A stretch of DNA of 64,000 bases from Gemmiger gallinarum (GCF_014982805.1 NZ_JADCKC010000001.1:496001-560000), one strand, 5' to 3'; counted from the first letter of the stretch, positions 17,032 to 26,370 are shown. Numbers and translations: made by a program. The notes: a model not told the origin generated them from the letters alone.

Positions 17032-19275
17032 TTACAGGCTCAGCTGTTCTGCCGTGTCCTCCTGCCGCAAAAGAGCGCCCGCAGCGGGCAGGCTGCGTAC
17101 CCGGAAGCGATGGGGATTGGTCAGCTCCAGCCCCTCCGCCGGCTGCACTTTGGCAATGCGCTGGTTCTTTTTCAAGGTGACCACGTTAACGCCCGCCGTG
17201 TCGCGGGTGGTCTTGGCCGGGATGAGAGCGCTGCCCGCCAGCAGCAGACGGTTGCCGGTGGTGTAGATGGCCAGCTCGGCCTCCTCCTTCATCTGGAACA
17301 TACAGGCAAGTTCCTCCTTGTCGCTGTAGGCCTTGAGCAGCTTTTTGCGGTTCTGCTTGGTCTCGTAGCTGGCCAGGGGAACCTTGGCACACTTGCCGTT
17401 CTGGAAGAAGAAGAGCATATACCCGGCATAGTCGGTGGTGACCGCCATGTAGACGGGCACCTCCCCTTCCTCCATGCCCAGGCGGGACGCCACATAGTCG
17501 CCCAGTACGCTGGCTTTGCCATCCCCGAAGTCTGCTGCCCGGGACTTGTAGACCTGGTGGTGGTTGGTGAAGAAGAGCAGTTCCACCGCATTGGACGCCT
17601 CGATGGTGGCCACGATCTCGTCGCCGTCCTTGAGCTTCTGCTCGCCGGACATGCGCAGGCTCTGGGGCGTGATCTTCTTGAAATAGCCGTCCCGGGTGTA
17701 GAACAGGGTGACGGGATAGTCGGGGATCTCCTCCGCCTCGTCGCCGTCGTCGGCATCCGGCACCTCGTAGAGGATCTCACTCTTGCGGGGCTGGCCGTAC
17801 TTCCTGGCCACGTCGGCCAGCTCAGCCATGATGATCTTGTTGATGCGGGCCGGGCGCTTGAGCACATCCTCCAGGTCGGCGATGTCCTTTTCCAGCTCGG
17901 AGATCTCCTCGGTGCGCTTGAGGATGTACTCCCGGTTGAGGTGGCGCAGCTTGATCTCCGCCACATACTCGGCCTGGACCTCGTCAATGCCGAAACCAAT
18001 CATCAGGTTGGGGACGACCTCGGCCTCCTCCGCCGTCTCGCGGACGATGCGGATGGCCTTGTCGATGTCCAGCAGGATGGCCGCCAGACCTTTGAGCAGG
18101 TGCAGGCGTTTCTGCTTGCCCTTGAGGTCGTAGTAGGTGCGGCGGCGGACACACTCGGCGCGGAAGGCGATCCACTCCAGCAGAATGCCCCGCACGCCCA
18201 GTACCCGAGGCTGGCCGCCAATCAGCAGGTTGAAGTTGCAGGCAAAGCTGTCCTCCAAAGGCGTTGCCTTGAACAGCCGGGCCATGAGCTTGTCGGGATC
18301 CTGGCCCCGCTTGAGGTCGATGGTCAGCTTGAGGCCGTTGAGGTCGGTCTCATCGCGCATGTCGCTGATTTCCTTGATGCGCCCCGCCTTGACCAGCTCG
18401 GTGATCTTGTCCATGATGGCTTCCACGGTGGTGGTGGGCGGGATCTGGGTCACATCAATGCAGTTGTTTTCCTTGTCGTAGCTCCACTTGGCCCGGACAC
18501 GGATGCTGCCGCGGCCATTCTCATAGACGTTCTGCATCTCGGCAGCGTTGTAGAGGATGGCGCCGCCGCCCACAAAGTCGGGGGCGGGCATGAGGGTGGA
18601 GAGGTCGGCCTGCTCGTCCTTCATCAGGGCGATGGTGGCATTGCACAGCTCCGCCAGGTTGAAGGAGCAGATGTTGCTGGCCATGCCGACGGCGATGCCC
18701 AGAGTGTTGTTGGCGAGAATCGTCGGGAAGGTCACCGGCAGCAGGGTGGGCTCGGTGGTGGAGCCGTCGTAGTTGGGCACAAAATCCACCGTTTCCTTGT
18801 CGATGTCCCGGAAAAGCTCCTCGCACACCGGGTCCAGCTTGGCCTCGGTGTAACGGGAGGCCGCGTAAGCCATGTCCCGGCTGTAGGCCTTGCCGAAGTT
18901 GCCCTTGGAATCCACATAGGGCACCAGCAGGCTCTCGTTGCCGCGGCCCATGCGGACCATGGTATCGTAGATGGCCTGATCGCCGTGGGGGTTGAGGTGC
19001 ATGGTGCTGCCCACAATATTGGCGGACTTGGTGCGGGCACCTTTCAGAAGGCCCATGGTGTACATGGTGTACAGCAGTTTGCGGTGGGCGGGCTTGAAGC
19101 CGTCGATCTCCGGCAGAGCGCGGGAGACGATGACGCTCATCGCGTAAGGCATATAGTTGGTTTCCAGCGTATCGGTAATGGCACTTTCCAGCACCGTGCC
19201 GGCGGAGAGAATCTCCACATTGTCGCCCAGCTGCGGCCGGGCGGGAACGATCTTCTTTTCCTTTTTTCTTGCCAT
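17032..19275 (-). CDS. ParC/GyrA-like type IIA topoisomerase subunit A (divergent)
   Basis: A 747-residue DNA-cleaving subunit. The breakage-reunion domain carries the catalytic tyrosine Y142 (AASRYTEAKLDP), after the PHGDQAIYDTMVRM segment equivalent to the quinolone-binding region, in which the usual Ser is Gln (Q100) and the acidic residue is D104. A coiled-coil tower (about 440-490) and a beta-pinwheel-like C-terminal domain follow, the latter without an evident GyrA-box. That pattern fits a topoisomerase IV-like decatenase rather than gyrase. It is encoded 14 bases after the ParE-like subunit, so both form one operon. Confidence 0.85.
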   Translation of the reverse strand: MARKKEKKIVPARPQLGDNVEILSAGTVLESAITDTLETNYMPYAMSVIVSRALPEIDGFKPAHRKLLYTMYTMGLLKGARTKSANIVGSTMHLNPHGDQAIYDTMVRMGRGNESLLVPYVDSKGNFGKAYSRDMAYAASRYTEAKLDPVCEELFRDIDKETVDFVPNYDGSTTEPTLLPVTFPTILANNTLGIAVGMASNICSFNLAELCNATIALMKDEQADLSTLMPAPDFVGGGAILYNAAEMQNVYENGRGSIRVRAKWSYDKENNCIDVTQIPPTTTVEAIMDKITELVKAGRIKEISDMRDETDLNGLKLTIDLKRGQDPDKLMARLFKATPLEDSFACNFNLLIGGQPRVLGVRGILLEWIAFRAECVRRRTYYDLKGKQKRLHLLKGLAAILLDIDKAIRIVRETAEEAEVVPNLMIGFGIDEVQAEYVAEIKLRHLNREYILKRTEEISELEKDIADLEDVLKRPARINKIIMAELADVARKYGQPRKSEILYEVPDADDGDEAEEIPDYPVTLFYTRDGYFKKITPQSLRMSGEQKLKDGDEIVATIEASNAVELLFFTNHHQVYKSRAADFGDGKASVLGDYVASRLGMEEGEVPVYMAVTTDYAGYMLFFFQNGKCAKVPLASYETKQNRKKLLKAYSDKEELACMFQMKEEAELAIYTTGNRLLLAGSALIPAKTTRDTAGVNVVTLKKNQRIAKVQPAEGLELTNPHRFRVRSLPAAGALLRQEDTAEQLSL

Positions 19276-19289
19276 ATTCCCGCCTCCTT

Positions 19290-21266
19290 TCAGCTCAGAT
19301 CCAGGTCGTCGAGGTACTCGGCGCCATGCTCGGCAATGTGCTCCTTGCGGCCCTGCAGGTTATCCCCCAGCAGAAGGTCGAACACCTGGGCCGTCTTCTC
19401 GGCGTCGGTGGGCATGACCTTGATGAGGCGGCGGCTTTCGGGATTCATGGTGGTCAGCCACATCATCTCGGGGTCGTTCTCGCCCAGACCTTTGGAGCGC
19501 TGAATCGTATACTTTGCGTCGCCGATGCGCTTGAGGATGTTGGCCTTCTCCGGCTCAGTGTAGGCAAAGTAGGTCTTTGTTTTGGTATTGATCTCATACA
19601 GCGGGCTCTCCGCAATATAGACGTAGCCTTCATTGATGAGGGTGGGCGTCAGGCGGTAGAGCATGGTCAGGATCAGGGTGCGGATCTGGTAGCCGTCCAC
19701 GTCGGCATCGGTACAGATAACGATCTTGTTGAAGCGCAGATTCTCCAGCCGGAAAGCCGCCAGATCCTTGTTGTGGGACCCGCCCAGCTCGACGCCGCAG
19801 CCCATGACCCGGATCAGGTCGGTGATGATGTCCGACTTGAAGATGCGGCTGTAATCCGCCTTGAGGCAGTTGAGGATCTTGCCGCGCACCGGCATGATAG
19901 CCTGGAACTCCGAGTCCCGGCTGGTCTTGACGGCGCCCATGGCGGAATCACCCTCCACGATGTAGAGTTCCCGGCGGGTAACGTCCTTGGTGCGGCAGTC
20001 CACAAATTTCTGCACCCGGTTGGCCAGGTCCATCTGGGCGGTGATGTTCTTCTTGATGCTGATACGGGCCTTCTCGGCATGTTCCCGGCTCTGCTTGTTG
20101 ATGAGCACCTGCTTGCAGGCCTTTTCCGCCTCGTCGGGGTGCTCGATGAAGTAGACCTCCAGCTGATGCTTGAGGAAGTCGGTCATTGCCTGGGCCACAA
20201 ACTTGTTGGTGATGGCTTTCTTGGTCTGGTTCTCGTAGCTGGTGCGGGTGGAGAAGCTGGACGACACCAGCACCAGGCAGTCCTGCACATCGGCAAAGGT
20301 GATGGCGCTCTCACTTTTTTTGTAGAGGCCCTTGTTTTTCAGCCAGGCATTGATCTGGTTGACAAAGGCCAGCCGCACGGCGCGGTCAGGGCTGCCGCCG
20401 TGCTCCAGCCAGCTGGAGTTGTGGTAATATTCCAGCGTCTGCACTGTGTTGGAGAAGCAGAATGCCACGTTCATCTGCACCTCATACTCAGGCTGGTCGG
20501 CGCGGTCCCGGCCGGCGGCAGACCCCTGGCAGAAGTGCACCGGCGTCAGGGAGTTTTCCCCCGCCAGCTCATTGGTGTAATCAACGATGCCGTTCTCGTA
20601 GTAATATTCGCTTTTTTCGCTCTTGCCGCTGGAACGGTCGTCAAAGACCAGAGTGATGCCCGCATTGACCACAGCCTGACGCTTGAGCATATCCCGGAAG
20701 GTCTCCGGCGCCACCGCAATGTCGGTGAATACCTGGGTATCCGGCTTCCACCGAATGACCGAACCGGTACGGCGTCCGGAATAGGGCTCCTTTTTGAGAC
20801 CGCCCACGTTCTCGCCCTGCTTGAAGTCCAGATGATAGTGGCAGCCGTCCCGGTAAATATCGGCGGTCATCCACTCGCTGGCGTACTGGGTGGCACACAG
20901 GCCTAGTCCGTTGAGGCCCAGGCTGAAGTCATAGGTGCCGCTGCCCTCGCCGTACTTACCGCCGGCATACAGTTCGCAGAACACCAGGTCCCAGTTCCAG
21001 CGCTGCTCCGCTTTGTTGTAATCCACCGGAATGCCGCGGCCGAAGTCCTCGACCTCCACCGAGTGATCTGCAAACAGAGTGACGTTGATCTTGTTGCCGT
21101 AGCCGTCCCTTGCCTCGTCGATCGAGTTGGAGACGATCTCAAAAATCGAGTGGGCACATCCCTCCACACCGTCAGAGCCGAAAATAACGGCCGGGCGCTT
21201 GCGTACCCGGTCGGCGCCTTTCAGGCTCTTGATGCTTTCGTTGCCGTACTCCTGCTTTTTTGCCAT
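19290..21266 (-). CDS. ParE/GyrB-like type IIA topoisomerase subunit B (divergent)
   Basis: A 658-residue ATPase subunit. The GHKL ATP-binding motifs are present but altered: EIVSNSIDEARDG (canonical EVVDNAIDEA), DFGRGIPVDY (DNGRGIPV), and GLNGLGLCATQYAS in place of GLHGVGVSVVNALS. The TOPRIM domain has EGDSAMGAVKTSRDSEFQ instead of EGDSAGGSAKQGRD, and the CTDADVDG metal motif. It hydrolyses ATP to drive strand passage with its partner. Start 21266 follows GGAGGGG; a longer frame lacks a ribosome site. The divergence suggests a Clostridia-specific paralogue alongside normal gyrase elsewhere. Confidence 0.85.
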   Translation of the reverse strand: MAKKQEYGNESIKSLKGADRVRKRPAVIFGSDGVEGCAHSIFEIVSNSIDEARDGYGNKINVTLFADHSVEVEDFGRGIPVDYNKAEQRWNWDLVFCELYAGGKYGEGSGTYDFSLGLNGLGLCATQYASEWMTADIYRDGCHYHLDFKQGENVGGLKKEPYSGRRTGSVIRWKPDTQVFTDIAVAPETFRDMLKRQAVVNAGITLVFDDRSSGKSEKSEYYYENGIVDYTNELAGENSLTPVHFCQGSAAGRDRADQPEYEVQMNVAFCFSNTVQTLEYYHNSSWLEHGGSPDRAVRLAFVNQINAWLKNKGLYKKSESAITFADVQDCLVLVSSSFSTRTSYENQTKKAITNKFVAQAMTDFLKHQLEVYFIEHPDEAEKACKQVLINKQSREHAEKARISIKKNITAQMDLANRVQKFVDCRTKDVTRRELYIVEGDSAMGAVKTSRDSEFQAIMPVRGKILNCLKADYSRIFKSDIITDLIRVMGCGVELGGSHNKDLAAFRLENLRFNKIVICTDADVDGYQIRTLILTMLYRLTPTLINEGYVYIAESPLYEINTKTKTYFAYTEPEKANILKRIGDAKYTIQRSKGLGENDPEMMWLTTMNPESRRLIKVMPTDAEKTAQVFDLLLGDNLQGRKEHIAEHGAEYLDDLDLS

Positions 21267-21378
21267 GAAAAGGTTACCCCTCCATCCAACAGCTGTTCCA
21301 TCTCTATTCTTTACCGGCAGGCCTCTGCCTGCACGGGATCGTATCTTTTGCCGATTGAAAAATCGGATATATCTAATT

Positions 21379-21407
21379 ATTAAAACAAAATTTCCCGGGA
21401 TTGTCAA
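21379..21407 (-). promoter_or_regulatory. Promoter of the topoisomerase operon
   Basis: On the minus strand TTGACA (21407-21402), 17-base spacer, TTTAAT (21384-21379). Confidence 0.65.
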
Positions 21408-21447
21408 TTTTACCGTGTGTCAAAAAATGACCATTCCAAGGCAAAGC

Positions 21448-21486
21448 AAAGCCCGCGCCGCCGGAGTTCTCCGGTCGTGCGGGCTT
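21448..21486. terminator. Terminator after the acidic-tail protein gene
   Basis: AAAGCCCGC and GCGGGCTTT flank an inner CCGGA/TCCGG stem; the hairpin lies 20 bases beyond the stop of the minus-strand gene. Confidence 0.75.
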
Positions 21487-21505
21487 TGTTCAGAAGGTAT
21501 AAATC

Positions 21506-22513
21506 TTATTCCTCCGGCTCAGCGTCTGAGCTGTCGCCATTGTCGGAATCACTGACGGTATCCTGCGAAGAGCCGTCCGAATCTTCGGAAGAGGACTCGT
21601 CACTGGTATCTTCCCCATCCTGATCGGAACCGACCGACTCATCGGTGGAATCGTCGGCGGAGGTATCCGTGGATTCATCGGAAGGTTCGGACTCCGGCTG
21701 GGAATCGCTGGACGCATCGCTGCCGGGTACCGTGGAGGCAAGGTTGCTTTCCACCAGCGCCTGAGGGTCGCTGGTCACCGTCTGGCTTTCGCTGGCCACC
21801 GAGCTGGACGAAGCAGCGACCTGCATGTCGCTCTCCTGCAGGGCGGACAGATACCACTGACGGTTTTCGCCGCGGCTGAAGACATAATCCATATACTTGG
21901 TGGGCTCGGTGGGAGTGGTCAGGGTCAGGCTGGTGGTGCTGGCCAACGTGGGAATATAGCCTACCGTGACGTACATCTTGCCGCTCTGGGTGGAGATGCT
22001 TTCCACTTCCGGCGTGTACAGACCCACAGAACCGGTGACCGGAACCAGGTACCCCTGCTTTTCCTCGCTGTAGACATAGTTCATCTCAGAGGTCTGGAAG
22101 GAGCCCTCCTCGATCTGATAGTCGGGACCCAGCAGGTTGGTCAGGTAGGCATCCACCTCCAGCTGAGGCAGGATCATACAGCCGGTCTCCTCGTCGCGCT
22201 CATACTGATCCAGGCTTCCGCCGTCCTTCTGGATCTGATAGACGCAGCCCCAGATGGCTGCCTGCTTGAAGATGGACTGATCCACTGTATTGACATCGTC
22301 AAAGGGCACTGTATCAAACATGACCAGGCCGTACAGCAGATCGGCGTAGCTTTCCCGGCGGTCGGAGTCGTCCAGCGCCGCGGTGACAGCGCGGATGGCC
22401 CAGCCGATAACGGTAAACAGGCCGATCACAATCAGCAGCACCGCCACTAGACCGAGGGCCTGACGGGCCAGACGGCGATTGTTGCGGAGCTGTTCTTCTC
22501 TTGAAATTGCCAT
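21506..22513 (-). CDS. Membrane-anchored protein with acidic Ser/Asp-rich tail, function unknown
   Basis: A 335-residue protein not recognised as any named family. One membrane helix (about 18-40) follows a short basic N-terminus, so most of the chain is probably outside the cell. Residues 45-230 form a globular region with a conserved-looking TVPFDDVNTVDQ segment and repeated YxPxTGS-like strands. From about residue 235 to the end the chain is almost only Ser, Asp, Glu, Thr and Gly, a flexible acidic stalk. It has its own promoter and terminator. Surface stalk, metal-binding tail or charged linker are all possible. Confidence 0.75.
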   Translation of the reverse strand: MAISREEQLRNNRRLARQALGLVAVLLIVIGLFTVIGWAIRAVTAALDDSDRRESYADLLYGLVMFDTVPFDDVNTVDQSIFKQAAIWGCVYQIQKDGGSLDQYERDEETGCMILPQLEVDAYLTNLLGPDYQIEEGSFQTSEMNYVYSEEKQGYLVPVTGSVGLYTPEVESISTQSGKMYVTVGYIPTLASTTSLTLTTPTEPTKYMDYVFSRGENRQWYLSALQESDMQVAASSSSVASESQTVTSDPQALVESNLASTVPGSDASSDSQPESEPSDESTDTSADDSTDESVGSDQDGEDTSDESSSEDSDGSSQDTVSDSDNGDSSDAEPEE

Positions 22514-22599
22514 TCTTTACTCCTTGGGTGAGGGAAAATCTCTGTGCGGCCGCCATACTTTCCCGCAAATATGGGGCGGGAGGCCTGCAATGTCCTTAC

Positions 22600-22628
22600 A
22601 GTATAGCACAGCCCTGCCGTCATTGCAA
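22600..22628 (-). promoter_or_regulatory. Promoter of the acidic-tail protein gene
   Basis: On the minus strand TTGCAA (22628-22623), 17-base spacer, TATACT (22605-22600). Confidence 0.6.
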
Positions 22629-22654
22629 AGGGCGGAACCGTTTTGGCACAATCT

Positions 22655-22681
22655 GCCCGCACCCGAAAACCGGGCACGGGC
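22655..22681 (-). terminator. Hairpin after rfbB
   Basis: GCCCGTGCCCG and CGGGTGCGGGC form a strong stem just past the rfbB stop, without a T tract. Confidence 0.4.
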
Positions 22682-22695
22682 AGAGCGCTGGACAA

Positions 22696-23760
22696 TCAGC
22701 GATTTTTATACATCTGTTCGTAGTATTTCTGGTAGTCGCCGCTGGTGACATGCGCCATCCAGTCGGGGTTGGCCAGGTACCAGTCGATGGTCAGGACAAT
22801 TCCCTTTTCAAACGGAGTCTCGGGATACCAGCCCAGGTCGTTCTTGATCTTGGTGGGGTCGATGCCGTAGCGGCGGTCGTGACCCAGACGGTCGGCCACA
22901 TGGGTAATGAGTTCCTCGCTGATGGCATCGTCGCCCAGGCGGTCGTGCAGCTGGGCAATGACCGTCTTGACAATGAAGATGTTGGGACGCTCGTTGTGGC
23001 CGCCGACGTTGTAAACCTCGCCCACCTTGCCGTCCGAAGCCACCATGTCGATGGCCTTGCAGTGGTCCATGACGTACAGCCAGTCACGGACCTGCATGCC
23101 GTCGCCGTAGACAGGCAGCGTCTTGTGCTGCTTGGCGTTGTTGATGAGCAGCGGAATCAGCTTCTCGGGGAACTGGTAGGGGCCGTAGTTGTTGGAGCAG
23201 CGGGTGATGTTGACCGGCATGCCGTAGGTGTCGTGGAATGCCATGACGAAGAGGTCGGCACTGGCCTTGGAGCTGGAGTAGGGGCTGTGGGGGCTGAGGG
23301 GCGTGGTCTCGGTGAAGTAGCCCTCGGCGCCCAGAGCACCGTAGACCTCATCAGTGGAAACCTGCAGATACTTTTTGCCGGGCTTCCAGGTCTTGCTGTC
23401 GGCATCGTACCAGACATCCTTGCAGCACTGCAGCAGATTGACGGTGCCCAGAACGTTGCTCTCCACAAAGATCTCGGGGTTCTTGATGCTGCGGTCCACG
23501 TGGCTTTCCGCCGCAAAGTTGATGAGGTAATCCGGGTCATACTTGGCGATCAGGTCGGTGACCAGCGCCTTGTCGCAAATATCGCCCTGAACAAAGATGT
23601 GACGAGGGTCGTTTTCCACGTCCTTGAGGTTTTCCAGGTTACCCGCATAGGTCAGCTTGTCCAGGTTGACCAGGCGGATGTCCTCATGCTTTTTCAGCAT
23701 ATAATGGACGAAGTTGGAGCCGATAAAACCGGCGCAGCCGGTGACAAGATACGTTTTCAT
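22696..23760 (-). CDS. rfbB: dTDP-glucose 4,6-dehydratase
   Basis: A 354-residue short-chain dehydrogenase/reductase-type enzyme that converts dTDP-glucose to dTDP-4-keto-6-deoxyglucose. Visible features are the NAD-binding motif TGCAGFIGSNF, FAAESHVDRSI, the STDEVYGAL segment, and the catalytic YSSSKASAD. Length is usual. Last gene of the rfbA-rfbD-rfbB operon, 3 bases after rfbD. Confidence 0.93.
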   Translation of the reverse strand: MKTYLVTGCAGFIGSNFVHYMLKKHEDIRLVNLDKLTYAGNLENLKDVENDPRHIFVQGDICDKALVTDLIAKYDPDYLINFAAESHVDRSIKNPEIFVESNVLGTVNLLQCCKDVWYDADSKTWKPGKKYLQVSTDEVYGALGAEGYFTETTPLSPHSPYSSSKASADLFVMAFHDTYGMPVNITRCSNNYGPYQFPEKLIPLLINNAKQHKTLPVYGDGMQVRDWLYVMDHCKAIDMVASDGKVGEVYNVGGHNERPNIFIVKTVIAQLHDRLGDDAISEELITHVADRLGHDRRYGIDPTKIKNDLGWYPETPFEKGIVLTIDWYLANPDWMAHVTSGDYQKYYEQMYKNR

Positions 23761-23763
23761 CTT

Positions 23764-24666
23764 TCAGTTACCATCCCAATTTGTAAAAAAGTCCTGAATC
23801 GCGACCTTCCAGTCGCGCATCGAATCGCCCACGGTGCAGCGCAGCATGCGGTTATCCAGCGCGCTCCAGGCCGGGCGGTTGGCCGATTCCGGATGCTGTG
23901 CGGCATACTCAGCGCTGGAGATCGGTTTGACGGTGCAGTGTTCCCCCGACAGGCGGATGATCTCGGAGGCAAAGTCGTACCAGCTGCAGACGCCGTTGCA
24001 GGTGCAGTGGTAGATGCCGTAGTCGTGGCTGACCGCCAGTTTGAGCAGATGATAGGCCAGGTCCACCGCATTGGTGGGGTTGCCCAGCTGATCGTTGACC
24101 ACAGTGATCTCATCGTGGGTCCTGGCAAGGTTGACCATCGTCTTGACAAAATTCTTGCCCGCCGTGCCGTACAGCCATGCCGTGCGCACAATGAAATGAC
24201 GGCGGCAGAACTTCTGGACGTACTGCTCGCCCAGCAGTTTGGTCTGACCGTAGGCGGAAACCGGCGCCGGAAGCGCGCACTCGTCCAGGGGGATTCCGCC
24301 GTTGGGTGCGCCGCTGAAAACGTAATCGGTGGAAATATGAATCAGCCGGGCGCCGACCTTTTCACAGGCCATGGCCAGATTGCGGGGGCCGAGGGCATTG
24401 ACCTTGAACGCCGCATCCCGGTTGGTCTCGCAGCCGTTGACGTTGGTGAACGCCGCACAGTTGATGACCGTGTCGGGCTGGTGACGGCGGATATACGCCG
24501 TGGTAGCCTCCCGGTCTGTAATGTCCAGGTCCTCCAGATCCACCGCAACAACCGGTGCATTCTTCAGCCGCTCAGGCAGCGGGCCCAGCACGCAGCTGCC
24601 CTCACGCAGCTGCTTCTGGAGTTCGGTTCCCAACTGACCGCGGCAGCCGGTAATCAGAATTTTCAT
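23764..24666 (-). CDS. rfbD: dTDP-4-dehydrorhamnose reductase
   Basis: A 300-residue extended SDR enzyme with the N-terminal NAD(P)-binding motif TGCRGQLGTELQ, the substrate-region HISTDYVFSG, catalytic YGQTKLLGEQY and the C-terminal PAWSALDNRML segment typical of RmlD. It reduces dTDP-4-keto-rhamnose to dTDP-L-rhamnose with NADPH. The 3,5-epimerase (rfbC) that should act before it is not in this window. Confidence 0.92.
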   Translation of the reverse strand: MKILITGCRGQLGTELQKQLREGSCVLGPLPERLKNAPVVAVDLEDLDITDREATTAYIRRHQPDTVINCAAFTNVNGCETNRDAAFKVNALGPRNLAMACEKVGARLIHISTDYVFSGAPNGGIPLDECALPAPVSAYGQTKLLGEQYVQKFCRRHFIVRTAWLYGTAGKNFVKTMVNLARTHDEITVVNDQLGNPTNAVDLAYHLLKLAVSHDYGIYHCTCNGVCSWYDFASEIIRLSGEHCTVKPISSAEYAAQHPESANRPAWSALDNRMLRCTVGDSMRDWKVAIQDFFTNWDGN

Positions 24667-24710
24667 AGATCAGCCTCCGCAAAAATCGGACCGCCCCGCG
24701 GTCCTGTTGT

Positions 24711-25595
24711 TTAGTACATGAGTTTGTTGTCCGCCACATTGCGCAGATGGGCGCCGTAGGGAGATTTGCCGTAACGCTCGGCGCTTTCCAGCAGCTTTTC
24801 CCGGGTGATCCAGCCATATTTGTAGGCAATCTCCTCCGGGGCAGAGATCTTGATGCCCTGTCGCTGCTCGATCATACGGACAAAGTCGGCAGCCTCCACC
24901 AGGCTGTCCATGGTGCCGGTGTCCAGCCAGGCATACCCGCGCCCCAGAAGCTGAACGTCCAGAAGTCCCTCTTCCAGATACATCTCGTTGAGGGTGGTGA
25001 TTTCCAGCTCGCCGCGGGCGCTGGGCTTGACCTGCTTGGCCATGCGCACCACGTCGCGGTTATAGAAATACAGCCCCGTCACTGCATAATTGCTCTTGGG
25101 CTGGGCAGGCTTTTCTTCAATGGAGGTTGCACGGCCGTTCTCATCAAAGGCCACCACGCCGAAACGCTCCGGGTCATTGACAAAGTAGCCGAACACCGTG
25201 GCGCGGCCGCTCTCAGCATTGGCGGCGGCCGCTCTCAGCCTCTTGCCGAAGCCTGCACCATAGAAGATATTATCGCCCAGAATCATAGCACAGCAGTCAT
25301 CCCCGATGAATTCCTCACCCAGCAGGAACGCCTGAGCCAGACCATCCGGAGAAGGCTGGACCTTGTATTGCAGCCGTACGCCGTACTGACTGCCGTCGCC
25401 CAGCAACGCCTCAAACCGAGGGGTATCGGTGGGGGTCGAGATGATCAGGATATCCTGGATTCCCGCCAGCATCAGGGTGGAAAGCGGATAGTAGATCATG
25501 GGTTTGTCGTAAACCGGCAGAAGCTGTTTGGAAGTGACCATCGTCAGCGGGTACAGCCGGGTTCCGGCGCCGCCTGCAAGAATGATGCCTTTCAT
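24711..25595 (-). CDS. rfbA: Glucose-1-phosphate thymidylyltransferase
   Basis: A 294-residue nucleotidyltransferase with the N-terminal [11 protein letters not shown] signature, [14 protein letters not shown], and ILGDNIFYG. It makes dTDP-glucose, the first step of dTDP-L-rhamnose synthesis for surface polysaccharide. First gene of the operon, with a near-consensus promoter about 70 bases upstream. Confidence 0.93.
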   Translation of the reverse strand: MKGIILAGGAGTRLYPLTMVTSKQLLPVYDKPMIYYPLSTLMLAGIQDILIISTPTDTPRFEALLGDGSQYGVRLQYKVQPSPDGLAQAFLLGEEFIGDDCCAMILGDNIFYGAGFGKRLRAAAANAESGRATVFGYFVNDPERFGVVAFDENGRATSIEEKPAQPKSNYAVTGLYFYNRDVVRMAKQVKPSARGELEITTLNEMYLEEGLLDVQLLGRGYAWLDTGTMDSLVEAADFVRMIEQRQGIKISAPEEIAYKYGWITREKLLESAERYGKSPYGAHLRNVADNKLMY

Positions 25596-25660
25596 ACTGT
25601 TACTCCTTCGCCGCGGTCGGCGGCCGCGTTTCAGGCCGTCCGCCAGCGTTTATTTAGTCT

Positions 25661-25689
25661 ATTATACTGCCTGTACGCCTTTTGTACAA
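25661..25689 (-). promoter_or_regulatory. Promoter of the rfb operon
   Basis: On the minus strand TTGTAC (25689-25684), 17-base spacer, TATAAT (25666-25661). Confidence 0.75.
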
Positions 25690-25785
25690 GCCCTGCCAAA
25701 TGTCAAATTTGCATCAGAACTCCCATTCGCCACCCGAGTATGGCACAGATTTTACCGGAAAACCTTGGAGCACCCTCCTGCTGTA

Positions 25786-25814
25786 TTGACGAAAAAACTT
25801 TGCCGTGTTAAAAT
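25786..25814 (+). promoter_or_regulatory. Promoter of the small lipoprotein gene
   Basis: TTGACG (25786-25791), 17-base spacer, TAAAAT (25809-25814), giving a leader of about 140 bases. The interval 25596-25960 otherwise holds only the two divergent promoters. Confidence 0.65.
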
Positions 25815-25960
25815 GTACGAAATAGATTGGTGTATTGTAGTTATCCGGGCCTATCCGGTTTGTCAGATTGGTTTATAGAATCGTGTGGCTTTGTGAGGCC
25901 GCACCATATTGGATTGTGCTGTTTTATCTGTTTTGATTGATAAAAAGGAGGGTTCTTCCC

Positions 25961-26281
25961 TTGAAACGTACTGTCGGTATTCTGCTTGCCGCTCTTTTCC
26001 TTGTTCTGCTCGCGGCCTGCGGCATTCCCTCTTCCACCGATGCGGCCGCCTCCTCTCCTGCGCCCTCTCCCACTGTGGCGGCCACTTCCCGCGATGTTCA
26101 CAACGAACCAGTCAAAGTGGATGAGACCTACGCCATGGCAGACGTTGTCTCCCCTACTGCCACGCCGGCTGCCTCCTCCCCCACACCTGCCACCGGTGAT
26201 GCTCCTGTTGTCTATATGGCAGGCGCCATCGGCTTGATTCTGTTCTGCTCGGCAGGACTGTTGATGCTCAAGCGCATCTGA
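25961..26281 (+). CDS. Small lipoprotein with C-terminal sortase-like sorting signal
   Basis: A 106-residue protein from TTG 25961, nine bases after AAGGAGG (a longer frame would contain that site). Residues 1-19 are a lipoprotein signal with lipobox LAAC (C20). The middle is Ala/Pro/Ser/Thr-rich and probably extended. The C-terminus has T75-P76-A77-T78-G79-D80, a hydrophobic helix (about 83-103) and the basic end LKRI, the arrangement of a cell-wall sorting signal with a PxTG-type motif. A class B sortase gene follows by 89 bases, so enzyme and substrate are probably a pair. A protein with both a lipobox and a sorting signal is unusual. Confidence 0.65.
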   Translation: MKRTVGILLAALFLVLLAACGIPSSTDAAASSPAPSPTVAATSRDVHNEPVKVDETYAMADVVSPTATPAASSPTPATGDAPVVYMAGAIGLILFCSAGLLMLKRI

Positions 26282-26294
26282 TTTCAGATGGAAC

Positions 26295-26328
26295 AGCCTC
26301 TTTCCGGTTTTCGGCAGGAGGCTTTTTT
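26295..26328 (+). terminator. Terminator between lipoprotein and sortase genes
   Basis: AGCCTC pairs with GAGGCT, with further CCG/CGG pairing inside, followed by six T. Confidence 0.7.
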
Positions 26329-26370
26329 CTTTCTCTGTCCAGGCAATTTTATCCCTATGAGGTTGTATTC

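Noticed and set aside
21548-21830. Repeat array or CRISPR in the acidic-tail coding region
   Set aside because: The repetition is of Ser/Asp/Glu codons only, with no constant repeat-spacer unit.
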